The notes beneath the pieces were generated by a model. That model worked only from the letters and a program-made list of their open reading frames with translations, was not told the origin of the DNA and did no database searches. Below are positions 10,600 through 22,434 of a DNA stretch of 64,000 bases, in pieces (position 1 is the first letter of the stretch; every line of letters starts with the position of its first letter). Made by a program: the position numbers and the translations under genes. This DNA comes from Colletes latitarsis (lineage: Eukaryota; Arthropoda; Insecta; Hymenoptera; Colletidae), in the NCBI RefSeq assembly GCF_051014445.1, contig NC_135137.1:30815501-30879500 (forward strand). Direction: 5' to 3'.

Positions 10600-12850
10600 T
10601 GTATCGTGTAAGCGATTAACAGAGATCGTAACAGGTTAGCAGAGGACGTTGTTCAATTATCCCCGGTGACCATGGACGCATTTCATACCTAGACATTAGC
10701 GGAACGGTCTCCGGTTGGTATTACATCTGCCCCCACCTTTGGCCTATACCAAACCGATCTTAATGTTTGCTGACGTATAAGGGACAAGGCGATAATTCAC
10801 GTCATGGCTTCTTAGCTCCTTGATGTCTCAGCGGTTTCACCACTTGGATATGAATACCCAAGTGGTGGCGAACACGGGATAGAGAGGTAGGTGGGGGAGA
10901 GAGAGAGAGATAGAAATGACATACCGGAAGCCTACAGGGGTCCATCGTAGACACCATTCATCAAAAGTGTCCACCCCGACCTCATCTTCCCTTTTCCGCT
11001 GTGCTCAATCCGTCTAGCAGTAGTCACTTTTCCCCGGCATTCTCGGGGCTCGCGTCACCTCCTTCGGCGTCACCTTTGCCTAGCACCTCTCCGAAATGCC
11101 ATTCCCATTGATTAATCGAAGCGAGGCATGTCGGGACTTGGCAACACCCTCCATTTCCTCCCTTAACCGCCGTCACTAATACAACCCGCCTTGGTTCCCA
11201 ACGACGATGGACTACTTGCTAGCAACCATCGCCGTTGCTTGTCACCCCATCAATGTCAATAGAGGCGCAGGGGCCACCGATTCGACAATGTACACAACCA
11301 GCACGCCAGATATATATACCGGGCTGTCCCTCGAGGGACGAAACGATCCTTCGGGTCTCCGTGACCGTCGATTCCTTTAGGTCAGCGAGAAGCAACTGGT
11401 TTTTACGGTGCCGTTAAACAACTTGGGCTAAAATGGATCGACGACTCGATTTACGCCGGGGCTTAAGTACTTCTTCGTTGAAGTTTCTTAAACTGACTTT
11501 TGCTTGATATTGAAAAAACTTCTGGCTGGAGGATTTGAAACTTTATAGCGCGATAGATTGTTATGTTCCGAGGGAGGCTGCAACGTTGCAGCGTTCGACG
11601 TTTTATATCGGGACCGTTTCGTTGATCTTTGCGCCATTTCGTTCGTATGCACGCATGGCCGCGCGGAAAGTTTTTAATCGTCTGGTTTTGGTTCTATCAT
11701 GCCTCTAGATTAACGTGTTAAAACAGTTTTCTCGGGAGTAAATGCCATTATAAATTCTCTCGAAATTCGCAACGACGTGGATTTTAACTTTTACGAGCTA
11801 CGATAATATTAATTTTTTTATTCTAAGGTATTAAACGCTTATTATCTCTCGTGACTCTGAAGTTGTGCACATTTTTAAACCACGATTTATTCCTGTTACA
11901 AATAACAATTTTGCAATTGCTCATCATTGTGGTGACTCACATTACAAATTGTAATTGGAAATTTATATATATTACAATTTATCATTTTTGTATTACATTA
12001 CTGATGGTATTTTTTCTAAAAATCTGAAGTCTCAATTAGCTATTTCCGGATAAATTATCGAAAATGAGATATAAATTGCGATGAAGGAAAAATCTCTTGA
12101 CGTGGCACTTTTGATATTGAGTTGCAACCCGAACGAACTTGAATTACAGCGAGTAAGGATTCGAAATTGCAGGCCTCACCGTCTAACCAGATCCGCATAT
12201 GGTCGAGAATGACGGTCTGGTTTGGTTCATAAGGCTCGATCGCGCAAATTATTTCGTCTCATTTAGCAGGAACGGCACGATCGGGCGAAAAGCAGCCGCG
12301 ATAGTGTTACCGGAAAAACCGCGGACGCCTCATTTACCGCGGCGTAACAGTAAATTCTCCAGCGTTCTCGCGAGACCGCGCTTGGAAACGCGATCTGGGT
12401 TAGCGTAATTTCTAAGGCCGGTCTGCTCCACAGCCCGCGGGCCTCTGCAAACATTCTAATGCCAAGGGCGGCGCGAACGCGGATCGAAAGGGAAGAAGAA
12501 ACGCAGAAATAAAATTGACTGCGAGTCTCCGGCAAACGGGGGTGTGGTTTACTAAGCCTTAATGTAAGCGCGTTATAGCGGCTCTCGACGCAGCCTGCTG
12601 CCAGCTACGCGCGCTAGATTTACTGTAAACCGCGGTTTATAGTCGATGCTGGAGCACAGCCCAGCTGAGAATGGAAACGCGCGCGTTAATCACGCTAGCG
12701 TTCCTAGGTGGCTATGAAACGCGGCTGCCAGATCTCGTAAATATCATTCCCGCTCGCGGTGGACCGTTCTTCCAACGATGCTGCCTTTTTCGCTGTTTAA
12801 TTTCGTCGATATCGATGAATCAGACCTAAACCGCGAGCATGTGCACCGTA
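10600..12850. other. Gene-free stretch with GC-rich blocks (10,640-11,480 and 12,180-12,780)
   Basis: Low-repeat sequence with moderate to high GC and many CpG. A short (GA)n tract lies at about 10,894-10,911. Frames at 11,235-11,417, 12,199-12,408 (plus) and 12,263-12,535 (minus) overlap or stand alone without recognisable domains. The segment 10,640-11,250 has the even composition of conserved non-coding DNA and contains the dyad listed separately. Confidence 0.5.
10838..10867. promoter_or_regulatory. Perfect 10-bp dyad with NK-2-type cores
   Basis: CACCACTTGG (10,838-10,847) and CCAAGTGGTG (10,858-10,867) form a perfect 10-bp inverted repeat around a 10-base spacer. Each arm contains AAGTGG, the core bound by NK-2 class homeodomains, and CACTTG/CAAGTG, an E-box. 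The two cores are two DNA turns apart, on the same helical face. The dyad is directly visible; binding by any factor is inference. Confidence 0.35.
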
Positions 12851-12856
12851 CCGATA

Positions 12857-12921
12857 CGGTAATGATTCGTAAAATGAACGTCGCTTCGGGGTTAGCACGT
12901 TCATTTTAAGAATAGGGATAG
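12857..12921. mobile_element. Short hairpin relic (mariner-like MITE, deletion derivative)
   Basis: A 65-bp foldback. The left arm GATTCGTAAAATGAACGT is the inverse of the right arm ACGTTCATTTTAAGAAT, with TA on both sides (12,855-12,856 and 12,922-12,923). The termini are those of the 141-bp element at 13,190-13,330 (CGGTAATGATTC at the left) but the interior is mostly deleted. Confidence 0.65.
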
Positions 12922-13189
12922 TAGAATTATGTTTGGCATTTATTTCTGATTGTGAAGTCCTCCTTAGACTTCTACAGCTTAGAAAAGACAAGTAAATTAT
13001 TTTATATTAGAAAGGTGTTGTTTTTAGTCATTGCTATCGTGTTAGAAAACAATACATTGTTCATCATGGAATAGCTTTGAATAGAATATTCAAAATAGAC
13101 TTTATGTTTATGTATGCTATATTGTCTGTTTGTTTATGTAACAAGTATCAATTTTAAACTATAAAATTTTTAACGAAAACTAGTACGTA

Positions 13190-13330
13190 CAGTCATGATT
13201 CTTAAAATGAACATCGCTTCGTAGTATGTTCAACTTTCGTACAGCGGAAACGAAATTCGACACCAATGCTCATGATAAGAATGTTCAACTTACGGATCAC
13301 GTCTGGGGTTCATTTAAAGAATCATTACTG
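13190..13330. mobile_element. Mariner-like MITE, 141 bp, hairpin type
   Basis: The ends read CAGTCATGATTCTTAAAATG at the left and, inverted, CAGTAATGATTCTTTAAATG at the right. The terminal inverted repeats are about 24 bp with two mismatches. TA dinucleotides flank both ends (13,188-13,189 and 13,331-13,332). A small TA-flanked element with CAGT termini and no coding capacity fits a MITE of the Tc1/mariner superfamily. The same left half occurs twice in the 5,089-5,474 tandem, and a shrunken copy lies ~330 bp upstream. Confidence 0.75.
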
Positions 13331-13339
13331 TACCATGTT

Positions 13340-16300
13340 TCGTTGTAGGATGCATGAATTTCGAACGAGTAATATGTTTACGAAGGTGATGGAATAACAA
13401 CAAAGGACCATAAAACAATTATTTGGAGATGAAATTGGAACCACAGTAGGTGTTTCCCATACATTTTTAGGAAACTGAAACTATGCCTGTGAGCCAGTTT
13501 CTTCCATTTCGTCACGATTTTATCTCGCACCAGGGAAACGTTCGAGACCAATGTATCAGTCGATCAAAATAAATTATTTATTTCATATTTCAAGTTCCAC
13601 TTCGGTAGCGTCTAATTTCCACCATCTTTACGTATCTCGATGAAAGTGCATTTCGTGTCTTTTTTTTTGTGACCAAGTACAAATATTAGGGATTACTTTC
13701 TTCGAAATTATGATCATCGCAAAAAGTAAAAACATTCGCCAAGAAAATTTCGACCGTTCCTAGCCGAGAATTACCCTAGTCTGCGTATAACAATTTCCAG
13801 CGTTGTGCACCGACGCCCGTCGAGATGCAATTTGACTTCCGTTGCCGCGGAAACGTACCCCGGGGAGTAAAGAGAAAAAAAGAATTCCTTCGTTTGCATT
13901 GGTCCGCGGCGCCAAGGCGAATGCCAAGCGAACCGCTCGAAGGTCGTTGGGCGCATTTGCCCGAAGGAACGACGACAAGAATATTCTGCAGGATCAGCCC
14001 GTAGGAACTTGTATTACGAGCTGACCAACAATGCGATACGGCGCGCGAGGCGGCAAGTAAAGCGGCGTGCACGGACCGCGGGTGCGGGAGGCTGGCCTGC
14101 ATAATGATTGAATTCCGTCGCGACGCCTTCAGCGTATTTACCGGATGCACGGAATTTCAGTATGGCGCGAAGGAATCTGCCCTCCGTCGGGGACAGTTTC
14201 GTTTCAAGGCGTTCCGCACAACCGCAAGTTCTCCAAGTTCCCCGCACAGATCGCGAACGGTGATTTCACTCGCGATCGCGTACCGCTTCTCTTATGGCGC
14301 ATCAAGGGACTTCCGTTTCCCGGCTGACAAACGGTCGACCTTTAAAATTATTTCGATAAAAAGCGCTGGTCGTATTATTCCTTTCCAACCAGAATTTTAA
14401 CTAAAAATATTTTTAATTCCACTTGTATTCGTACACTATAATGGTGATTATAAATGGGGACAAACTTGTTCCTTATGAATTGAGTCCTCGTTTTTGAAAC
14501 TGGTACAAGCCCATTTTTTCATACTTTGGACATTAAAATATCATGTATACATATGTTATCGTCAGATCTGAAAGGGTGAAGTTGAAATTTTTTATCCTTA
14601 TTGAAACTAAATTTAATCCTGAAACAATTCCAAATCTTATTTTCTTTAATATCGTATGAATTTGTATGCATCGACTAATATCGAAACAAACCCCAAAAAT
14701 ATACGAATTTTGAAATTCAATTTTCTCGAAACCGGAGCTTCTTATGAAACAATTTTATTTTATATTTTCGAAGAACCCATCCTTGGCCCTGTTCAATATC
14801 ACTTTTTTTCGGTATAAAGGAGATTTCGTTAAAAAAAGTCTCGCTAAAGATTAACGGAAAGAATAGCGTTTCAGAGTTTTGCATAGCGACGATCCACACG
14901 CCCTTTGCCCATCTAGTTTGCACGATAACGGAAGCTGTTCTCGTTGACTCGTCGAGATTGCAACCTGGTTCGTTGCGGTATTTACACGAAACGTCGTTAC
15001 CTTTTACAGTGCGTTTGGATTCTTTTCTCGTTTTATTTTCCGCAGAGGCGATGACAGCGCCGACGATGGGCGTTTACGCGGGCGGCCGGCTGTTCCCCGA
15101 TCAATTCGGTTCACGTAGCGGGCTTAAATTTTTCCCAAAATGCCATGCATACGAAGCGGCTTCCACCGCGAATCTCTCTTTTTTCCCCCCCACCCACCAG
15201 GGAAAGTTTCCACGTGGACCGAGCGGAATTGAAATCGAAGAACGTTCTGGTACGTTTCGCGGTCTGTTAGTTCAGCGGGTCGCAGGATTCGTGGTTCCCT
15301 TCGATTCGATCAATCGAATTTATGCAAAGGAGGAAATGGAAACAAAGGTCACTTTGAGATAGGTTTAGTCTACTGTATCGGGGATACGTGTTCCAATTAC
15401 ATCTATAGCCTGACGGTTTAGTAAAGATCCCTGAGGGAGTAGCTCGAGCATTTTAGTAAGTGGGGATAAGTTTATTCCAGAGCAAAATAATTCCATACTT
15501 TTTTATTCTTTAAAAATTTACGGGACTCGGAAATTATATTGATATGCTGATTCTTCTTCAAACAGTTTTCAAGATTTTTAATTTTGAAGTTGTGAATTAT
15601 TCTAATCCTTCGACAGAATATCTTGAAAACTCTTCGAAGTTAATGATATTTCGGTAGACACATAAGAGATGTATACAAAATTTTAAAATATACACACATT
15701 TAAAATAATGCAAATTAAATCGGAAACAATGAAATTAATTCCCAGTTCACGTTTAATTATAATGTGTTAAGCGAGCAGCGGTTGAGTATATCAGCAAATA
15801 TCCTATCGAAAACAGAATTTTATTTCCTGAACGTCCGTATGGAATATCGAAAGGGGTCAACGGTGTTGGCAAGATATTATCATCGATCTTCGCGATGGAC
15901 CGTTTAAGTAATCCAAACGACAGACCCGCGTTCTTCGATTGTCGTTCCCATGCAACGTCCCCCGACGATTCTTCGCTTTACATCTTCGCATTATTCAGTC
16001 AGTGTCGAGTTTCGGCTTCCTTCCTGCATATAGCAGGCTTAGACATCACTTTGCGGAATTAAATGGGACCAAGTGGCCGTAACACGGCCGTCGTTTCAAC
16101 AGTCGGATTTTCGAATCGTTGACTGCTTCTCAAAAGTTCTCCCGATCCCTTTAGAACTCGAATCTGCCTAGTGTTCCCTTTTATCGTATCAACTTCCTTT
16201 GCCCCGGCTTAAACGTCGACTTTTCCTCCTCGAGAAAGGGACCATACTGCAAGAACAGTTCCTTAAACTTACTATTGACGGATGTCATTTCAAGCATTGC

Positions 16301-16421
16301 TTCTCAATTACCTTATCTCAAACGGTTCTATAATCTCATGAAACGTCAAAATTATTTTTAAAGGCACGATAAAGATAATAAAATTCTTACTAGAGATCTT
16401 TTGTAATTTATTTATATTATA
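13340..16421. other. Gene-free stretch with a GC-rich block at 13,790-14,350
   Basis: The GC-rich block holds several mutually overlapping frames on both strands (13,776-14,150 minus; 14,104-14,400 plus), none recognisable. A plus frame of 134 codons (14,958-15,362) is likewise unrecognised. CAATTTTCTCGAAACCGGAG at ~14,718-14,737 resembles part of the 124-bp tandem unit at 21,790-22,132. A dispersed repeat copy lies at 14,420-14,503. From 15,380 to 16,400 the sequence is mostly AT-rich with no structure noticed. Confidence 0.5.
14420..14503 (+). repeat. Dispersed repeat, copy A
   Basis: About 83 bases align, at roughly 75-80% identity by eye, with 55,903-55,985. The strongest shared segment is GTATTCGTACACTATAATG, followed by TATAAATG, TTCTTATG-type and GTTTTT segments in the same order and spacing. 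No terminal repeats or coding capacity were recognised, so the family is unknown. Confidence 0.6.
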
Positions 16422-16740
16422 CAGAGTGTTCGACCACACCTGGGAAAGATTTTAATGAAAGATTCTAGAGGTCAAAATAAGAGGAATAAAAATTATTAAT
16501 AAAATCTGTCTACCTACACGAATTTTTTTCTCGAAAGTGCGTAGGATTTCGAGGGTATGTCTATTCACCAAAAATGATTGTAATTGACCCCCACAACCAA
16601 AACTAATTTTTCCAGAATGATTTGAAATTTTTTAATTCTTCCGAAAAATTTTCCGGTCAGTATGGAACTTTAATTTTCGTCTTATATTGGCCTCTAAAAT
16701 CTCCCATTTAAATGTTTCCCAGAGGTAGTCGAACACCCTG
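16422..16740 (+). mobile_element. Non-autonomous TA-flanked DNA transposon, short form, copy 2
   Basis: A 319-bp element. The left end is CAGAGTGTTCGACC, the right end GTCGAACACCCTG, with TATA outside both ends (16,418-16,421; 16,741-16,744 reads TATA). It keeps both arms of the long form and one internal subrepeat (TTTTTCTCGAAA...TGTCTATTCACC) but lacks the ~700-bp core. The arms have diverged, including an internal deletion in the left arm. It is an internal deletion derivative of the family at 2,881, 26,733 and 59,351. Confidence 0.88.
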
Positions 16741-16744
16741 TATA

Positions 16745-19400
16745 AAATGTAATTTTCCACCAAGCAACTGTACACGTTATCTTAGTTTCTTGAACCGTGT
16801 ATTCGAAGAAACTCGGTGTATTCTTTTCGATGTTCGCTATCCGTCCGTCATCGAGGTTTTGTTAAGGGAACTTTATGTTTCGATCACCTCGATACCTTAA
16901 TTTCGTTGTTCTTTCTCGCCTCGCGGCGATGATATCGCTAATTTCCCGCGAGGCACGCGATGATGACACGCTTAAACTGTTTTCGCGTAGCTGGCCATCT
17001 AAGCTTTCCACGCGATCGTGATTTCGCTTCCGACGGACACGGGAATCGCGTGATGGCGTGCGCGTGGCTGTGTGTCGCACCATCTGAAAAGCTGGGTAAA
17101 CGACGTGATTCTTGCCACAGTGGAGGGAGAAAGGGGTGAATCGAGCTAAAAACGCCGCGGCACGCGTACGGAGTTTACCCTCTGGGGAAATGTTTCCATC
17201 CCCAACGCAGTTATCTGTGACGTAATAGTACGTTCCGAACGGGGGACGCGCGGCATTAGGGTTACGCGATCGTATTTGATCCTCACAAGAATTTCGATCT
17301 ACCGTGCGTTTCGCTCTCGACTGTTCCAAAAACTTGCTACTTTCATTTAGAGTCATATTCGCAACTTATGAAATAGTTAGGCAATCGTAAATCGTGCGAT
17401 CCTAAAATCAATCAGGTAATATTCCTTTCACTTTTGAAAAATTTTAAACCAGAATTAAAGATTTTGCCACATAGGCGAAGAAATTTATAGAACTTCGTGT
17501 TATAATACGTAACTCACAATGATGATTAAACTATTGTGAAACAAATTTAAAATATAAAAGTAAATAATATTCATCGAAGAAAACTAAGATTGCTAAGATT
17601 GCTATAGAAAAATACAAATACATTAGTTTCATTAGAAAAGAAGGCTATTTTCTTCCCCTATTCATACGAAAGGATTTCGATAAAATCGTGCACAGTCGTA
17701 TTTTCGGAACAGATTGATTTCAAGTTCGTTTGATGCTTGTCTGAATTATTATTCGTTCCACATTAAATCGATTTTCCTCTTTACGTGAAAGGAAAAGGCG
17801 AAACTAGGGAGGGGGCGAACTCCATTGTGGCGCGGTATCGTCCTCGCCGCGAAGATGCACTCCCTGTAACCGCAACACTACAATTATACGAATCTTCTAG
17901 CTTCCACGTGGATAGCCCTCTAGGTGGTTCTTCTCGGTTGACCCGGCGACAAGAGCAACAACACCAACAAAGTCAACGATGGCGCGCACTCAGAGGGACG
18001 GCTTGTTAGCCAGAGACCCGCGAGATCCGCGTATTTCCGGACGTCTTATTTAATTAGACACCTTTCGACGGCATTGTTAGGCGTCGTCGAGGCGACACGC
18101 TCGGTACTCGTCACACGCCGCAGCATCCCCGATGCGGCTTGTACGTGTTCAAGTTGGCCCACGGCCAATGAGCGGCTCTGGATCACGGTTCTTTTTAAGA
18201 CTCCCGTGCGTCCGTCCTCTCGCCTCCTCTGCCCAGTTTCTCTTTCATCTATTCAGACGGCTACGGCACTGATCAGGCACAGCTTCTTCGGCCGCTGGTT
18301 CGGTGTCTCCCTTATTCCACTCGTCGCAGATAGCGATGGGGATGAGGAGAAGCCACGGGGGTGTGGAGGAAGTCGCTTTTGGAACTGTGTGGAAATTGTG
18401 GTCCACGTGGAGTATTATAAGTCTCGTTCCTTCAAAATAGACCTCTGGTTTTCAGATATTTCAAATCAAAATTTATACAAAAAGATAGCACATTTTATAA
18501 TTTCTCCCGTTTGGTATTATAAACTGAAAAAAATGAATATTTTAATATGTTCACATCTACGGGGATGGTTATATGTATAATATAATGTACTCAATATTGG
18601 ACAAAATTGTATTAAACAATTATATAAATCTCTACAAAACAGATTGATTGAAATTATTAGATGTTAAGGAGGTTCTACAAAATATTAAGCATTAATTTTG
18701 ATTTATTAGTTGTTTTATGTTTAAAGCTTTTCCTTAAGTGTACTATCATTTCGTGAAGGGGGAAAAATATCGTACACTTTTTGGAATCTTTTTTGAATAA
18801 ATACTTGATTACAGTCTTATCCATATCTTCTTAGATACTAACCCAGACCTGACCCAGTTGAAATTCTGTTTCTCACAATTTCCTTTCCAATTTTATTTCC
18901 ATTTACCTTCATATAAGAATTTAAAAATACCTTTTATCGTTACCACTGACATTTCTTACCATTGAAATCGATTCGACAGTATCGTTAGCCATCGTCTAGG
19001 CCTTCTGTCCAGATTCTTTCGTTTGTTCGTCCAGAACTACTGATCAGGTAGCTTCCCCGCCATTTTGGTATCTCGCTTTTTATTGCGGTCGTGCCTCGAC
19101 GGCATACGTTCAGCTTTCTCGCCTGTTCCGGTCGGAAGCCGAACCCGTAGTTTCAAGCTCGAGGAGACTCTTGACCCAAGAAGACTCGATTCGAATCCCA
19201 TAATTCCCGGTCTTCCTCGAAATCCCGGCTTCCCAGACCCGCATGCAGTGATACACATGCACGTGCTATTGGCGCTCGAGCGCTTTCTCGAGTGGAAACA
19301 GCGAAGTCAATTTTGGAGTCGTCTAATGAAGAGTTCCGACAACGAACACTCGTTACTTGTTTCTGTTTATGCCGCAACTTTGGCCGCGGTTTTCGATGAA
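16745..19400. other. Gene-free stretch, alternating GC-rich and AT-rich
   Basis: A 164-codon minus frame (16,862-17,356) and a 168-codon plus frame (18,074-18,580) are open but resemble no family; the second runs from GC-rich into AT-rich sequence without change in character, which argues against coding. From 19,040 to 19,400 overlapping frames occur on both strands in CpG-rich sequence. No repeat was noticed here. Confidence 0.5.
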
Positions 19401-19419
19401 CGAGGCTCGCGAGACGCGG

Positions 19420-20400
19420 AAGGGATATTTTCCCTTGCTGCGGGAGAAGTTGCTTCGCGATTCAGGCTGGCGAGATTTGATACTAGGAGAGTGTGATCGA
19501 CAATGTATTTACTGGGTTTCTCAGAGAATTCAGTCGTAAAGTTGTCAGAAAATTCCTTAATTTGAGATCGTGACAACTATATTATCGTTTTCGGGTTCTT
19601 TTCTAAACTTTCCCTTGGTATTTTTAATCTTTGTTACGATTTCTGATCTAATCAAGAGTCCACATTTATTTGCTTTATCGCATGCATAATATTTTTTAGA
19701 AGTATTCAATAATTACCAATTTTGTTACGAGCTCGTTAATATCCTAGGAAATATAATTATTGATATAGAGAATCCTGTATACATAATCGAGCAGGGAAAG
19801 CAACCCCGTCCATATAATTACTCGTTTAATTGGTTTAAATTCAGGTTAAGTTTCCAGATCATGGAAGCGATATTTCCCTTTGTTGCCGAGGAAGTTTCTT
19901 CCCGAGACGATTTAGTAGAATCTGATGGACCCGGCGCAGCTACTGATTTTGTATAGAAAGCTAACTTAAAAGTTTAAGAAGCTTTGCTAGCATAAATTCT
20001 TATTTTATCGACGTAGATTCGAAGTAACTTTCTATGGCGTGGAAACGATATTTTATAGAGCATCGATCTTTCATAAAATTTTGACTCGAAGTTATAAGAA
20101 ATCTTGCTAATTCAATTACGTAGCTAATTGACTGAGATTCGGTGTAATTTTCCGAAATTACGAAAACACAAGTGATCCATTATAATGGTTTGCAACGATA
20201 GGGAGATTAAACAATGAGAGTATGAACTGTGAGTCTGGGCAAATGCAGCGCTAATCTCGTTTTACATTATCATCTGGCTGTTCAAATTTGCCTTCTGCAG
20301 ACAGTTGCAGTGCGGTATCGGTGTGCTTGCAGACTAATTTGAAATCTCAGCTAAAATTTTTCAACCTGCGAAAACACAAGTGCATCGTTCGTTATGAATG
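19420..20400. repeat. Old, strongly diverged internal duplications
   Basis: GGAAGGGATATTTTCCCTTG with GAAGTTGCTTCGCGA (19,420-19,463) is echoed by GGAAGCGATATTTCCCTTTG with GAAGTTTCTTCCCGA (~19,864-19,905). Then AGTTTAAGAAGCTTTGCTA and GTAGATTCGAAGTAACTTTC (~19,970-20,033) are echoed ~124 bp on by AGTTATAAGAAATCTTGCTA and TGAGATTCGGTGTAATTTTC. GAAAACACAAGTG occurs at ~20,162 and ~20,379. The similarities are partial; I infer decayed tandem duplication, not an active repeat. Confidence 0.45.
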
Positions 20401-21789
20401 TGGTATAAATCCATTCGAGATGTAAGTTCTCCGTAAAATATCTCGTAATCTCAAAAATATTACACAATTTTCATGATCTATATCGCAAAGAATTAACATT
20501 TTGTGCAGGAATCATTGTTAGTAAACAAAATATGATTTTTGGGACTATTTATTTATTTATTTTGTGACTAATTTGATTGCCCAGCGAAAGGGTTAAGAGA
20601 AATTGCGAGGAACGAAAATGGCGGGAATGGTCGACGAATTCGGTCTAATCAACAGAGTAAATCTCGTTGCTAACTTTCGGCAGTTGTGTCGATTACAAGG
20701 AGCGATTAGCGCTCGGAACTCGAGCAACACAACGAAAGGCCTTTAAAAAGGAATTACGCTCACAGCGTGCACATGTACCGGTATCATGGAAATGCGGGTC
20801 ACGCCATAGAAACACCGAGGAACTTTATAAGCTCGAGCGTTCGTCGCGAGAATTGCGGCGGATCATCTATTGAGAGTGCGTCGCAAAGCACTTTGTACCG
20901 CGTCTTGTTCCACAGATTGTAATATCTCGAAATTCTAGACAGGTTGGAAAGAGAATTTCGCGGAAATGCTCCTAAGTATCTCGAAATTCGCCTGTCTGTT
21001 TTAATACGCTGTTCATTACGCCCTGGGCGCGTCTTCGTCCCAGCGATGATAAATACAGCAGATTACGGTTCTCTTTGCTTTAACGCAAATGATAGCGGAG
21101 ACGGGACAAATAGTCGGAAGTCAAAAGACATTTAATAACTACGAGCGCACAGTTTGGCGCACAAAGTTGATTTAGGGAATACCTTTGTCAGATCGTGTCG
21201 AGCCTCTTCGAGTATTTCAAATGGAGCACTTATATTCGGATAATTAACCTTTAACGTCTGGAAATCGTAACAGATTTACTACAACAATCTATGGGGAACT
21301 CTGTTTATTTTATACTTTGAATTTACTTGTAATTAGTTGGAAAAATTGTCTTGACTTACGTTCAAAATTGGTACAAATATGGAACTTGATAATTTTAAAC
21401 AGTTATTATTTCTTATGTTTTTTAGAGACAGAATATGTTTGGACTACTGTACATTTTATTAATTCATTTTGTCATTCCAAAGTTAACGTTTTACTAGCGT
21501 AGTTCATACGTAACCAGCATTTCACTCCATCAGTTCAGGAATATTGAATAACACAATATTTAAGATACCTGTAATGAGTGGGTACAAGAGAAAAGAAAAT
21601 AATTCAACGTGAAAAAATAAATATAAAATGTAGAATAAAATTATTTTATATGGCCCATCGTTTTTGAGAAAATCAAAATTGAAAACGCGTGGTGCATGTG
21701 CACACTAGTCTCAATCATTACTTCCAAACATGATATGTAAATGTAACACGCATCTATAGTCAAATTCATTCAACGAGATTTTAGTAAGT
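20400..21789. other. Gene-free stretch, mostly AT-rich
   Basis: No recognisable gene. Plus frames at 20,667-20,873, 20,944-21,135 and 21,317-21,502 are short and unrecognised. A CpG-rich patch occupies ~20,600-21,130. From 21,650 the sequence leads into the 124-bp tandem array. Confidence 0.5.
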
Positions 21790-22132
21790 AGCTCCAAACA
21801 AGGTTGAAGATCAATTTTCTCGAAAACAGAGACTCCTGCGGAAGAACTTTGCCGCATGTTTTCGGTTTATTTTTGAACGTAGAATCTTCAGAAATTTCAA
21901 TGAGTCGTCCACGTGCCCCAAACAAAGTTCAAGATCAATTTTCTCGAAAACAGAGACTCCCGCGAAAGAACTTTGTTATATATCTTCGGTTTATTTTTGA
22001 ACGCAGAATCTTAAGAAATTTCAATGAGTCGTCCGCATGCCCCAAACAAAGTTCAAGATCAATTTTCTCGAAAGCAGAGACTCCTGCGAAAGAACTTTGT
22101 TATATATCTTCGGTTTATTTTTGAACGTAGAA
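21790..22132 (+). repeat. Tandem array, 124-bp unit, ~2.8 copies
   Basis: TCAATTTTCTCGAAAACAGA recurs at 21,811, 21,935 and (one change) 22,059, a period of exactly 124 bp. Each unit continues with GACTCCTGCGAAAGAACTTTG, slightly varied (core about 21,830-21,850), TTCGGTTTATTTTTGAACG and AATTTCAATGAGTCGTCC. Units 2 and 3 are more alike than either is to unit 1. Since 124 is not a multiple of three, the open frame through the array changes frame at each unit, so it is not a protein repeat. A related segment lies at ~14,718. Confidence 0.92.
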
Positions 22133-22434
22133 ACTTTTTTCCCAGTTGTACCACTCGTCGCGATATACTGTGTGTAAAGGGTGGCAATTACTGAGTTCGA
22201 TTCGAGGAGTATGCGAGGGGTGTTGTACGCGTTGCCGAAAGGTAGCAAAGCAGTCCCTTCTCGTTTAACCTTCACCGCTATCCCTTCCGCCTCATTTATT
22301 CCACCTTTCTCCCGAGAGACTTACTCACGGATAAACCCTCGGAAGCCTCGCAGCGGAAGCATGCACGCGCATATCATTCATTAGGATCACACACTAAGCC
22401 GACGGAGGGACCGTTGGGAGCGCGGGGTGGCACT

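Noticed and set aside
16862..17356. 164-codon minus-strand open frame
   Set aside because: Arg/Ser-rich, unrecognised, in CpG-rich sequence; no supporting splice sites or neighbours.
18074..18580. 168-codon plus-strand open frame
   Set aside because: Crosses from GC-rich to AT-rich DNA with an abrupt change in amino-acid composition, as expected for a chance frame.
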